From the NCBI GenBank assembly GCA_910591455.2, contig OU342820.1, forward strand, positions 17,778,345 to 17,842,344: DNA of 64,000 nucleotides, written 5' to 3'. The first letter of the stretch is position 1. Every line of letters starts with the position of its first letter. Positions 1 through 13,073 of this stretch are shown here, piece by piece. The position numbers and the translations under genes were made by a program. A model generated the notes under the pieces. That model had not been told where the DNA came from. It was given only the letters and a program-made list of their open reading frames with translations, and searched no databases. Source of the stretch: Pholis gunnellus. Its lineage: Eukaryota > Chordata > Actinopteri > Perciformes > Pholidae.

Positions 1-3000
1 ACCTGACCCACCTCAAAACGTCTTAATTGGGGTTGAAAGTGCAAATCTCTTGTGCTCGGTTTTATTTCAACATACTGGTTAAGACAGATGGGCGAGGAAG
101 CTTTAACTGTGGCAACCTTGAGACTGTGTAATAGAGAAGCCGTCCCCGAAGAATCAGCCCAGCCAATGGTTAAACTGTTCTTAAACCCTGTTCTAATTAA
201 TTAGCTTTTCACTGTGTCTGACATGTTCTCTTTTTCCCTGATGTACCTCTTTAAGCCTTTAACCACGTGAGTTTTAACCCATATGTCTTCATTACGCTGG
301 CATCTCAATTGTCCTTTCTTTCCAGAGTGTAGTGACTTCAAAAATAGACATTTCTTGAATGCGTGAAAATGTGTGTAGCTTTTTTTCCGGCGAGTTTGCA
401 CCTCAGTTTGTTCCGTATAAGTCATGTTTCTTTACTGTGAGAGATACCGCCATGTTTCTTCCTGTGAACAAGCATGTGGTAATTTAAAGGATTTATCAAA
501 AGGCAGCACATGCTGTGTGTGCGAAGGGAACATTTGTCCAGACGTGAGATTCAGGACTCGCAGTACCTCTCCATTCAGAGAAGAGCAGAGGGTTAATGTT
601 CACACGGACAAGAAATATGGTCCTGCCCATTGGAGTTTGATAACAGCCAGACAGAGGTTAAGTTTATCCACTATGTCGAGAGATAACGACTCTGGTTTGG
701 TTTTTCCATTTCTTCCGGGATACACCAAGTTCTTATCTCTAAAATGTGACATGGTGGAAAAACAGGAAGCCTAAAGTTGTCGGAACAGCACTCTAAAGAT
801 AGAGCGGTTGTGGTTCTGTTGGTTATTATTAGACAACAGTGAGTCAGTGTTCTGTAGCATGAAAAATGCAGATGCATGATATTTACATTTTCGATGGTCA
901 TTTTGGGCAAAACAACAATATTTCATTATTTGTAGTTAGTTTAGAATGAGTCCTTCATATCTACATAGGGAGCGGGTCCTTTTCACGTAGTCCATCATGT
1001 TGCACCAGCAGCTCAGAACTGCTGTCGTCTGACTTCCATTGCTCCCAAAGTAGTGTTATTATGGTATTGATGGCGTCTGAGCGAGGCGAACAGCGTTCAC
1101 TGTTGTGCATTTGGAGGCTCACGTCACCGAAGTCCTGTAAAGGGAGGAGTGAGCGGAGTGGTATTAAGCTGGATGCAATCTGCAACCACACTGCTAAATG
1201 CCACCAAATCCTACACACTGTTCCTTTAATCATGAACAAAAATGAGTTACACTCTTATGTATCTTTAATTGATAAATGCATTATCGTCAGATTCGATATT
1301 CGTCCCAAACAGAGTCGCACACATTTTTTACTGCAGTCAAATTCAACCAAACACTGCCACCACCTTGAAGTAGTGATAGGCTGTGATTCAATTTCATCAC
1401 TTGGTTTATAATAGTGTCAAAAGAAAGTGAAATACTCTAATCATAGCTCCACGAATTTCACCTTGCATGTGTGAGTGAAGTATACCGAAGTGCTTCTGAA
1501 TGGCCCACGAATTAAAAGTTACTGAAAGACACAAAATGAAAACATTAGTCTGAAGCTCAGTGAAGGTCACAGGGAACTTCTACAAGTTGCTGTGGCACTT
1601 TTATCAATTCACGCCACGTTTTGACTGAAAAGCAACTCAAGTTATACCATCAATTCAGAAGATTCTCAACTGTCCAATTAGTCTTATCTGTGCTCTGCAA
1701 GAACAAAAATGTGCCACATTATAGAAAAATGTGATAGAAATGTGGGAATGTAATTGTCCAAAGAATCAAGAACAGAATATATCACCAAGTTATTACCTAA
1801 TTATATAATCATTACAAAGCTCTGCTTGTGTCAGTGCCTGTTTTATGGGGTGCCACGGGCAATTGTACCCAAAGTGACAAACGAAGATTCCAATTAAATA
1901 TGGCTTTCAAGTGGGAAAATTATACTGGTCTGTCTTCTCGACACAGTGTTACACAGCCAGTAGGTGTGTTATTCAACCCTTAATGATGCAAGAGAAAGTG
2001 AAAGGCTGAGATAAATCAACCTCTTAATGGGCAGCACAACAGAGAGGATCATTTAAAGGAAGTTTTTTTTTTTTTTTTGACTGATTTCCTTATAGTTCAA
2101 TGCACAAGATTGTAACCATATATTCTACACGCCATCAGAGCTGCATCAAGGTTCATCTGAACTATCACAAATATGTAGTTTGCTGTCACATGAAGGTAAA
2201 TGTCTTCATGAGAGTGATGGCGCTCTAACTGTAATAAAAAGATGACAGACATGTCTGAAACGCGTACTCAACAAATGTTTGCACAATATTCCAGCGGTTG
2301 AATTTCAGACATCAAAACGGTGTCATTACGTCTGCTGCCATCAAGGACAACTCTCACATGAAACAACTCGACACTCCGCGGGCCAGTTGTTACTTCTCGG
2401 CAGGTGCCTGTTGCGATTGGAAGTGTGTAAATCATAGAGCGGGGAACGCTGTCAGCCGTGATGACACTCCTCATAAACACTGCTGACCGCTGGCCATGGC
2501 GTTGTACTTCTTCATCAGCTCTCCCCATCACAGACGAGTGCTGTGGGCGCCATCCACATCCGCACTAGAGGCGAGAACCAAACTCTCTGGCTGACGGAAA
2601 ACAGCTCTATACTCTGGAGTGCAAAGCTTTGAATTGCAGTGATGTTTCCTTGGCAAAAATGTAGGCTCAAGTGCCCACGGCGTTGATATAGAAAAACAAA
2701 ATTGTGTTGCAATGAGTTTACATCACACTGTAATGCGGCACAGGCTTTTATCAACATAAGCAAGCTGGGCCAATATGATTGAATATTTCTCTCAAGGCTA
2801 TTATATTAATGAATATGCAAGAAAAACACAGACCATATGTAGTACAGTTAATGCACAGTGATGATAATTTGATTTCATGGTGTTCAGAGATGTTCTGCTG
2901 CACTCCATGATGCAGTGAGTGTTTACTCACACGCTTTGGGTTGTGTGTCTAATAAAAATCAGAATATTAAAGATAAAAACAAATGGCACCAGTTCCCAAG

Positions 3001-3041
3001 AGAGAGCACCTGTAACATCAGAGGCTTATTTGTAGCATTAC
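1..3041. other. Intergenic DNA, no gene seen
   Basis: No open frame here resembles a known protein, and the frames present are short and overlap on both strands as expected by chance. The only low-complexity tract of note is a run of 16 T at 2063-2078. I see no RNA gene. Confidence 0.6.
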
Positions 3042-3065
3042 AGGCTTATTTTTTTAAATAAGCCT
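3042..3065. repeat. Perfect short inverted repeat (AT-rich hairpin)
   Basis: AGGCTTATTT is followed by four T and then its exact reverse complement AAATAAGCCT, giving a 10-bp stem with a 4-nt loop. A direct repeat of the left arm (AGGCTTATTTGTAGCATTAC) lies just upstream at about 3022. It is probably part of, or next to, the interspersed repeat that follows. No function is inferred. Confidence 0.6.
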
Positions 3066-3073
3066 TTTTTGTT

Positions 3074-3480
3074 TCTGACATAAATGTCGTCGTCAGAATG
3101 AATTGTAGTAACTTCGGGGGTCCTTAACTCTCCATCAAGCCACCTGATCATACCAACATAACAGTGCTGATAAGCTACTTTTAGTATGCTAGCTTATTTT
3201 AGCATGCTAGCTTTTAGACATGCAGCACATTCTCACACCAACACGTCAAATACAGCAGCTTGGTCAGTGGCACTACGCTTTAAACTTTGACGCTCTACTT
3301 AATCCTCTAGCATCAGTGTCTAGCATCACTCGTTACATGCATAGGGTATTTTCAAATAAACTTCCATCTTCACGCAACATTAAACTTGCTAAGGTTAGCA
3401 TGATGACATCAGCATTTAGCTCAAACCACTGCTGTGCCTTAGTACAGACCCCATGTAGACTCGTTGTGCTCCATAATAGC
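3074..3480 (+). repeat. Interspersed teleost repeat, copy 1
   Basis: The stretch contains phrases I recognise from a common teleost interspersed repeat: an 'acataaatgtc...agaatgaattgtagtaac' block at about 3080, then 'gatgacatcagcatttagctcaaa' type sequence at about 3401-3426, then 'gctgtgccttagtacag' at about 3432. A second, related copy in the same orientation lies at 23510-23850; both hold a 'cattagcatttagct'-like core. Family name and exact ends cannot be fixed without a repeat library. Confidence 0.5.
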
Positions 3481-6400
3481 ACGGCGTACAACAGATTCAT
3501 GTTTTCATGTCATTACAAAGAGGTTTGAGTGTTCTGTCTGTAAGACTGGACACAAAGTCCTCGTATGAACCTGCTGTATAGATGAAAGATCTTTGGCCAA
3601 AGGTTAACAGTACATCTCTGTTTTCTGATTGAAAGCCATATTCTCTGACACCAGAGCTTTGCCATTTATTATGTTCATGTTTTCCTCCCCACACAAACAG
3701 TATGATGTTAACTATCAACTTTAATAACTTTCCATAAAATAATTGAGATGTGGCAGTAGCCACTTTGTCCTCAGGGTATCGGGGACAAAATGTTTATGAT
3801 TAATAATGAATGTGATCTGTTTGATCCCCGCCATCATAGAAATAGTTTCCTCTATCATCAGAAATTAAATCATTTTATGAATCAAATAACTTTGGAGGAC
3901 AGTACACCTCGCCTATAATGCCTCTATGGCTCAATACTTTGAAATTATATTCCCACCTCCACCTAACAACACATGGTGTTAATAATGCAGCACATATCAG
4001 AGTACAGCTGGATTAGACTCCAGCTGGCAGAGGTACGCTTTCTTGGGTTTGAGGCAGAGAAAGGAACTGACGACGGCAACATGAACGCAGGCTTAACTTG
4101 GTTTCTGTATGTTCTGGGGGAACATTTCATCCATCGCACCTGAAGGACCCGGGACGTGGTAGAATTGGACTGTAGAACGAAACGTAACGCTTCATTATGA
4201 GGTGTGAGCATCATATTGCAGCTCGCCTTTAAGTCTGATACTGAAACATGACCTCGTACTTCCATTCCTGTCTCTCTGTGTGGGGGAATCGGTCTCCTCA
4301 GCTTGCTGAATAGATTCATTATGATCATCAACTCTCTGCTATTTATTTATGACACATGTCTGTTCTTGCAAGCTTGATGTCCGTTTTTCTCAGAGTTAAT
4401 GGAAAGACATTACGCTGAGGCAGTGATAGAGCAGTAAAACAAAGAGGTGCATTTATAAAACAGTCCCAATAAGGTCTGCAGCATATTGGTCATCAAGCAA
4501 TGAGTTCAGGCGTGGATCTATAAACAACAGAGGAAATGAGGTGTCAGATCCGGTGATCTTAATTTTTTAAACGGCAACGCGTGACGATATTGATTGGTTT
4601 CTATGCACTTAATCAAAGCTAAAGTGAATGTTAACTGTCTGGCAAAGTGTGTAATAGCGGTACGTCTTGTATGCAAGTCTTTAAGGTCCGGTAAGTAGGA
4701 CGGAGCCATGTGCTAATCATTGGCTGTAAATATTGTTGTGGCTGAATATTATTCAGCTGTGTACGTTAAATATTCCAATATATCATAACCTTTTTATGGC
4801 TTTGATGCAGCTACAAAGATACTTTTGTTATAGTCAGTCACCAATATATTTCTGATACAATGTAGAATTTCCGGACTTATACATATATATTTATACTTTT
4901 AAACTCTGGGGATACATGTTCAAAATGAATGGGAATTGGACACCAGATTCTTGGACGTTGTAGAAGAAAATATAAAAAAAGAAAAAATATGTATCTAGCC
5001 ACTAATTCCTATATTTTTTGCTATTTTAGATGAGAGCACATTAATATGGTTTCCAGTTTATTCCGCTCAAGCCATTAAGAAATAGTTTTAGTTCATTATT
5101 CAAGATGGCAGGTTATGGTTCAGGTTAAAGTGAATGCTGTGCAGAGCTACCAGACATGCAACATAACATTTTAAATTGAATTCAATCTTTCATTTTGGAC
5201 ACAGAGAAATTATGGTGAAAGAAACAGCCACATATGAGGGTTGTACATACTGAACAAGGTGTTCATGTTTTCCCAGTATTATTACTCACCGCTAAAAATT
5301 CAAAACACCCTGAACTCTCAGATTAATGTCAAGACCTTTACAAACTGTTGTTAGCACAGTTATTGTTCAGGGCTTTCATAGAGGTACCGCACAGCAGTGA
5401 AGACCCTGAACTCTCTCACTGACCTAATGTTTGTTCAGTAACCAACCGTCTGTTGTTCTCTCGGTCACGCCCGTACCAGACACAGGAAACATAACAGGCT
5501 TTTGTGTTTTATCTTGAAACTCTTCTAAAAAACATAAGCGAGGTGATAACGCGGCTGCTGCACATGGTGTAACGATTTAAATCCGATATAATTCATCCAC
5601 GCAATAAGGAATTATCTTGGGCAGTGCAAACACAACTAAAGCTGGTTTGTACTTAAGTTATTGATTGATTGAAAGAATATTTGGTTTGTAAATATGTGTA
5701 AATGCAACTACTAAAAGGTATGTGCAAAAACAATGTGTAGACTGATAGAAAAAGAATGCCTTTCAAACATCAACAACAACAATCCAATGAGCCATGAGAA
5801 GTGTGTAGCGGTGTATGCATCTACAGAGAGCCTGTCCTGTCTGTTTAAAAAAATATCTTTTCTTCTTATTTTGCTGTATTCGGGACGCTTCCGGGTGTCA
5901 GCAAACAACATTTGGACCCCACGTGGGGATGTAATCCCCAGCCAATAGGCAGGGTGTGCAGCCCGCTCTCATTCCCGGGTCGAACACCACCTGAGACTAC
6001 AGGCCACAGCAGGATGAAGCGTGCCCGGGGCTGCATTCATTCCAAATCTGTTTATTTGTGCTTTAGAACACAACCGCCGTGAAACAATCAGAAAATAACG
6101 GTTTATTCTTCATTCACACAAACGTCTGTCTGTCTGTCTCTCTCTCAACGTTCACCAAATGAGATGGAGGGATGGGGGAACACATGCAAAGACCGCGCCC
6201 ACTTAGGAGACAGGAAGAATAACACTTCAAACCAATGGCAGTGCTCGTAATCCATCATCTTTGTGATAGAGCATCTTTGGGATGGTTTAGGTTTTGACTT
6301 TGTCCGTTCCGCACGTCATGATTGGTTGACGCCTTGAAGCTCAGAAAAATGACCCTCGCTTCGAAAAACATTGACGTCACATTTTCGCCACATAATATTC

Positions 6401-9400
6401 CCATTCCGTGTGACGGCACTGGTGTCGAAAAAAAACTGTTCAAAAGATATATTGACGTGAGAATTAATCACAAGTTAAAAAAAAAAAACGCCCCCGGTGA
6501 GCAAAGGCCTTTATACTGAAACATGGTGTGCTTGAATGGCTTATCCTTCATTAAAATGACTCAACCAACTGCCACCTACACATCCAATCGAGAGCAAACA
6601 TAAGCCTGTGTCACTAATGGGGGAAAAATATCCCCTGATGTTGTAATCTAGGTCAACAGAAACGGCTTTCTAGTGGTTGTTATCCTGAATGAAGTTCCTC
6701 TTCTGGTTTTAATGCCATAAGAACACCACAAAGTAAAACAGTGTCTGTCTATTTCAGTCAAGATTAATACCAGAGTCCCCTGAGCAGTCAAGCTGATTTT
6801 CTATACTTTGAACTCGGGCATAAATCACCTCCTATAGTAAAGTAAAGATTGCTGAGTAACACAGCAGGCACAGCCTGCAGATTTGCAGCAACTTCAAGGT
6901 ATTTTACACAAAAATTCCATGTTTTTGAAGCAGTGCTGTTCCACATATACATTAGCAGGCAGACAGCGATATTGCTATTGCTGTGGCTTCAGTGTCAAAC
7001 TGTGAAGATCCTTTGTGTATGGATTCTGCAGGGACTGGGTGCAGTTGAGCAGCAGAGAGGAGCTGACATGCACCTTTATCACATGGCTTAAGGAGACTGA
7101 GGCTGGGGAAGAGACAGGGCTGGGTGATGAATGGGCTGCAGGCCTCGCCTCTCGTCTTCCTTTGACAGAGCTGCTGTAATCTGTTACAGAGCCACCGTTG
7201 CCTCTATTAACTTCTGACACATGCACACCTGCACACTCACTACCACTGACCTTCCACTCCTCCGCATTCATTCCGACTCCGAAGCGAGGCACCGAGATGG
7301 AGCGAGGCTAAATATTTGAATGTGTTTATCGAGGGTGCAGAACCAGGTTTTTTCTCTCTGCAGAGTGATGTTTACTTGAAGATCTCAGAAACTTAAAATA
7401 ACATCTTTTCAGTCAATACGCTGATTAAACCGCAGGGTTAAAGACTTAATTCATCCGAACACTGCAAGATATCTATTCCACTGACTCGACACTCGGGGGA
7501 GCCTGCCGTTGTTTTTCCTTGTTTTTACCTGAAGATGTTGGTGTCAAAGAAACTGAAATTATTATTGTGTCGACATCTCCTTCAGGAAATACAGAACTGT
7601 ACCAGGAAATCTAAGGTGAAAGCAAACAATAACTGTAGTTTTATGCACAACTTTGAAACATTAAGAATTGACATGCTAATGTAAATTAGCGTTGAGGATG
7701 TTGGTGGAGCTCAGTTTCTCATTGTTAACTATGAGAATAAACAACCACATCCAGGCTCTTTTTGAGGATTCATAAAAAAAAGATTTTTTTCCAAATTTCC
7801 TTTTGAGTTCTATAATAAGATGAGACAAAACAAAGTGTTGTTCTAATTATTTTTAAATTTGCATCAGTAAGGCAAAACATTATTTCTCAGTAAATCTGAA
7901 AAAATCCTTGTCTAAAATCTTATATTATATGAAAAACATGAATACTCTAAACAAATAAACAAATGGTTCTCAAATGGTTCAAATTAAATAGTTTTGTGAG
8001 AAAAAAGAAAAATACAAAAGAAATACATCAGGGATTGAAAGTTCTGTCTCTTTAGCCTCTTTGAGTCTTTTCTCTCCCGTTAGTACGCCAGGCGTGTAGC
8101 TACCTTACAATAAGTGCAGGAGAGGATTAAAATCTGGAAGCAGTCGACACTCGGTGGCCGTTAAGTACCTTATCTGCCGTCTTAATGGGATTGAGAGCAT
8201 ATCCATTACTCATATAGAATAGTGAAAGGGTCAAGGAGACAACTATCTGAAAGATCTGTGTAATGAATCCAAAGAAACCACACGTTTTTTTCGCTGTGTC
8301 GTCCCTTCCCTCAGAAATTCAGCCTCACTGTATTCACTGTGAAACACAAAGTGATGCTGATTCATTATTAAGCGTGTTTAGGTTACACTGTGTCTGTCTC
8401 TATCTACTTTGTCCACTTGAGAACTAATGGCACATTTCTAAGTGGAACAGTCTTCGTTGAAGAGTGAGCTTGTAAATTGTTCATATGCAACTCTGAGTGG
8501 GTTTACACAGAGAAGTTAAAGGGGAAATATGCAGACAATGACCTGAGAAACAGGTTATTGATGACACTCAGGGAAATGACTATATGGTACATTTTCTCTC
8601 TCACAACTAAGAACACTAAAACTGGATAAAGCTCCTTTGGGTATAAAACAAGACAAACATACTGTGGTTCCACAAAATCAATCTTCCTTGCGTCGTCTTT
8701 GGAGCAGCTCCAGACGTTCTACTTGACGACTTCCCAAGTCTGAGACTTACTTCTCTGTCTTCTGGCTTTGAGAGCAAAAGATTCTCTAAGATGCATCGAC
8801 TGTCGATGATGGCGAGAACATATTTGATTCCTTCATTTAGGTGGCGTTCCCCTTTTAACCTAAACGTAACCACTGTAGTGGCATTTTGATGGTATTGTAT
8901 TGACACAATGATGGATTGATGTAATGCATATTAATTATAAGCTGGGGGTTTTGGTTGGTGGGTAGAAAATTGAGATGACATTGTAATTTGGTGGCACAAA
9001 ACAGGATTTGATTGTAAGGCTGCACCAGAGAAAAGAAGTCACGGCATTTAATCGCTGCATAACATTATGACAGCGTTGAGGTATTCAATAAATTGAGCTG
9101 CAATGTTCCCCCCCCGTAATTACACCACAGAAGTTCAGAGAAACAGCTGATCTAGCCGTCGACCAGGTCAACCTAATCCCCAAAGCCTGCAGAGGAAGTC
9201 CATCACGGTGAGTAGTTGTAGCAGCCATAGGTTACAGAGGCGACTACCTGCATTTATTTACAGACGCGGACATAATTAACCCGAGTATGAAGTGGGGTTA
9301 TTGAACTCATTCAGCTTCAGACATCCCTGAAACAAGATCCTCAGTGAAATGGCTCGCTGATAGGAATCTGTCACACCTCGATGGAAATATAGACACGCAT

Positions 9401-9476
9401 AGGCGTTGACCTTTCATGAGCTGCAAAAATGTTGACTCTGATAAAAGTCAATCGTTTTTGCATCTGACTTAACTTT
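3481..9476. other. Intergenic DNA, no gene seen
   Basis: No coding exon could be supported. The block contains a (TCTG)n/(TC)n tract at 6124-6146 and a stretch at about 6310-6460 with a palindromic CRE-type octamer. Otherwise it is AT-rich single-copy-looking sequence with poly-A and poly-T runs. Confidence 0.55.
6372..6379. promoter_or_regulatory. Palindromic CRE-type octamer (candidate site)
   Basis: TGACGTCA, the full consensus for CREB/ATF binding, is present. Further TGACG half-sites or near-sites lie near 6411 and 6452, and an ATTGG (inverted CCAAT) is at 6321-6325. The local sequence keeps several CpGs. No transcript start or gene is visible next to it, so any regulatory role is inference. 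Confidence 0.25.
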
Positions 9477-10102
9477 AAGGTGCAATGTGTAAGATCTGGT
9501 CAGAAGTTTGGTTTGAAAATTAAAAAAATATGGAATAACAACACCATGTGAAGACGTTATGCCAAAGACGTCTTATGTGTTATGTTGCAGAGATATCTAC
9601 TGAAACAAACACGCTAACCGGCTACTTGTAATACCGCTTGTTCCTCGAGAGGCGATAGTGAGTCACTGTAGTTGCGGTCTGCCGGTTGCAGTGACCTGTG
9701 ACTCCCGCTGCTGAGGTTTGCGTTGGCTGAATTTGAGTTGACGCCTCCGCTGACTGGGCGTCGGTTTCTGGAGTTGCCGAGTGCCGACCTGCTCTCCTCG
9801 GCGGGGTGGTCTCCTGGCTGCGGATAGGATGAGATGACGGTGCGGGTCCTTTTTCAATTACACAAACTATCAAAGCATAAAACGAACAGCCCCCGGTTAG
9901 TGGCATGAACACACAAATGGCTGAAGTCAACTTTAGACAGACCCCAAGATTATAACATGTGTTTGAGCAGTTGGCTGACTTTTGCATATTCCCGCCCTGC
10001 TCTTCTTTAGTTATTAACTTCTAGGTTGTAAAGAGCCAGTAGTAGGTGAAATGCTGCCCTCCATATTTTAAACAGGTTCCTTAGTATTACACATTGCACC
10101 TT
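9477..10102. mobile_element. MITE-like non-autonomous DNA transposon
   Basis: A perfect 16-bp terminal inverted repeat is visible: AAGGTGCAATGTGTAA at 9477-9492 and its reverse complement TTACACATTGCACCTT at 10087-10102. The element is 626 bp. The interior has a GC-rich core at about 9700-9840 and no transposase. This end sequence resembles a MITE family widespread in teleost genomes. Target-site duplications are not clear in the flanks. The minus-strand open frame across 9622-9987 belongs to this element and is not treated as a gene. Confidence 0.7.
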
Positions 10103-11027
10103 TGACATACAACAGATCAAATCACAAACAGAATGTAGCCCAGGTGTCTAATTTATTACAACTTTGATCATATTTTCAAATTTTTTTACCATTAATTACT
10201 TTGGTGAGTGCAATATTATTAAGTGACTGAAACAACGACCACAAATTACAGTAATAACACTGTAATTATCCTTTAGTAGCCTCTGCAGTATCATAACGCC
10301 TTGTTCTCATGTACGGTATGCGGGAAATTGATTTAGAGCAATTCAACCAGAGTATATTGATTCCTCTATATTGTGCTGCTGGTGAACACGTGGACGAAGC
10401 TCTTCTAAATCACTGTTGTAAATGAGGAACACACAAGCAAAACTGACATAGTTTTACTCACAGACAGAAATAGATAGATGAGGCTCCAACACTCATTGTT
10501 TCTCTTGGGCACAATAAATGCACACATAAAGATGACGGACATGTCCATCCCACAGTGTTTCGGCCACGGGCCACATGGAAACACTGATAAAGGCCCTGAG
10601 ATCAATAGGCCACCCTGTGCTTTATGATCTTTTTGCAGCAGGAGTGCTTATGCAGCATCTGGCCTCCGACCCTCAAGTGAATTTCCAACAGTTGCTTTCT
10701 GTTACCGTCTTTTATGTAGTCCACAAACCCCGACGGCCTAACATCACTGGACATCAGAGGTCACTAAATATCATTCACACATTTTTTTATTTTTCCTTTC
10801 TTTCTTTTTCACCTCGGCCAATTTTAGTGGAATCCAATCACGGGTGTACAGCAGTCTGGATCCGCCCCCTAAGGGAGCGGTGCTCAGGAACCCATAACAA
10901 CCCCGGTATCCTACAATGAATTGTTGCCTCTAACGATGTTGCGTGCTTCCTGGCTGAAGCAACAAAGGTGAGAGTTCATTTGTTTTCATGCGGTGTGTCC
11001 AGAAGAGGAGGAAGACAAATTACAGAG

Positions 11028-11030
<3 letters not shown>

Positions 11031-11060
<30 letters not shown>
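11031..11060. repeat. (TG)15 microsatellite
   Basis: Thirty bases of uninterrupted TG dinucleotide. It also creates a spurious Cys-Val and Thr-His open frame on the two strands. Confidence 0.95.
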
Positions 11061-11063
<3 letters not shown>

Positions 11064-13048
11064 TGCTATTTGGCTGAATGCCTCGTCCTGCTGAAGCCTC
11101 CCCAGAGTGTCCCACTGCTGGCGTCCGGTTCCACGAGGGGAGGGCGCAGAGGGGGTATCGGCTGCTGCCCACACAATCAAAATATAACATGCAGCATGCC
11201 TTTCAGTGGCTGGCTCGCGTAACTTTGTAATCCAACACTCAATGTTGCACGGATCATTAAGGTCATGCGCTGATCTTCGAGACGCAACAAACAATTGGTC
11301 TTGGCGGTAGGATATGGCCATGTTTCATTGTGACAGATTTTGGCCGCGCTGCGTTTGACAGGATGGACATACTTTGAGTCGAGACAGGACTGTAAATCTT
11401 CGTCTCGGCGCCTCGTATAAATCATTCATGCTCTGTCTTCCCTGACGCTTTTAAGAACGTGTCTTTTTATTTAAGCTGACCCCTCATTTGTGGCCATGCG
11501 TTGACTCGGCTGATTGGCTCCTCATTACTTCCTAAGAAATATGCACTTAATTGGCTTTGCCGTGCACTGCAGCGGCACTCTGATTTACTGCATGCGGTCG
11601 GATGTTTTATAGAACTTATCCTTATACAGCACATTAATGCGTAAACGGATATCTCATGTGTAACCACATAGGAGTGTCTGCAAGATAAGAGCATGATGCA
11701 ACACTCGTCATGCTTTGTGTTCTCTTGAAGCAGCAGGATTTCTTTTTTTTTCCTCTTGTCAGATGAAGGCCTGGACTTTTATGGAAATGAGGAATCCAGA
11801 CACAGGGTGTACATGTTGAATGAGGCACTAGATAGAGTCAATCTTTATTGGCTGTTCATCATCTTTTCCTTTTTTTTTTCCTGCCCTGTTTTAAGTTCCA
11901 ATTTGAACTTTCCTCAGCTCTGCCTTTCATCTCCCCTGGAGTTGCTGCAATTTACACTTTGTCTTTCAATCCGTTCCCGTCTGATGTAGTGCTCGGTTAT
12001 CAGATCACCTCATGCCTTCCCTCAGTCAGACTTCTAGAAGGTTGTGGGATGAATCACACGGGGCATTCACGTCGATGAAAATGAGGCAAACCCTCCTTTT
12101 TTTTTGCCATCACCCACCAAAACACCCCCCTCTTTATTTAATGTCTGCGCACACATTCCATTTCATCTCAGACAAGAAGCAAGAGAGAATTTTCACTCTG
12201 TTGACATCATAAATCTGAACTAGATTAAAAGTACAACTACTCTGTTGGGGAAGCTCTACGTTCTCATCTGTCACCTGTGTAGGAGTTAACATTCCAGACC
12301 CAAAAACAAATAATAAAATCGTCCGAACACGGCTCACCTGCAGTATGCCTGTTCAGCTACTGCCACCTGCAGTACGTTACGGTCACAGCCGGCGCTCTGC
12401 TTCTCCCTTTCACTATTCAATTACAGCTCCAGGAAATGTGCAGCGGCGCAGTGATCGGCTTTTATTGTATGCAGAACCAACAAGCATGAAATATAGAACA
12501 GTAATTACAGCCCAAACTAAGCAGACCTCAGGCGTAGTCTGCAGAGAAACACCTTAGCTGCAACAAACATTTAACAGCCGTGACTTTGTCTCGAGGAGGT
12601 CGCTGAAAAACAAACAGCCCTTATTATGTCTATTTACTGTGTCAGGCCAGTGCAATTTGTTAGTGTGAACAGGATGAGGAGAGACGTGACCTGTAATGGT
12701 ATAAGAAGGGCAACTCATTGGGAATCGACTTTGCTGCCTCACACCTGTTAAAATCCTTGAATAAACGCTGAGCTGTGGGGACTAAAGATGTTTATTCAGG
12801 GGGAGCGATTCAGAAACTCGTACGGCAAATGACACCAGCACACTGTTCCTTTTTTTTTGTTTTTCCAAGATTCACGAGAAATGTCTCTTTTCACAAATCA
12901 GGATCTAAAAGAGAAGACAATATAAATTTTCAATTTATATTCCGTCTATCAGAGAAATGGGACCAGTGGCAATGCTGTGAGGACACATGAATCAGAATAT
13001 CTGGCAACCAGAAGTGTCTAAAAATATTCATTGTATTTGTCTGTGCGC

Positions 13049-13073
13049 GTGTGTGTGTGTGTGTGTGTGTGTG
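13049..13073. repeat. (GT)n microsatellite
   Basis: An uninterrupted GT tract of 25 bases, preceded by a short 'gtgcgc' interruption. Confidence 0.9.

Noticed and set aside
9622..9987. 121-codon minus-strand frame
   Set aside because: It lies wholly inside the MITE at 9477-10102, shows no domain, and is best explained by the GC-rich interior of that element.
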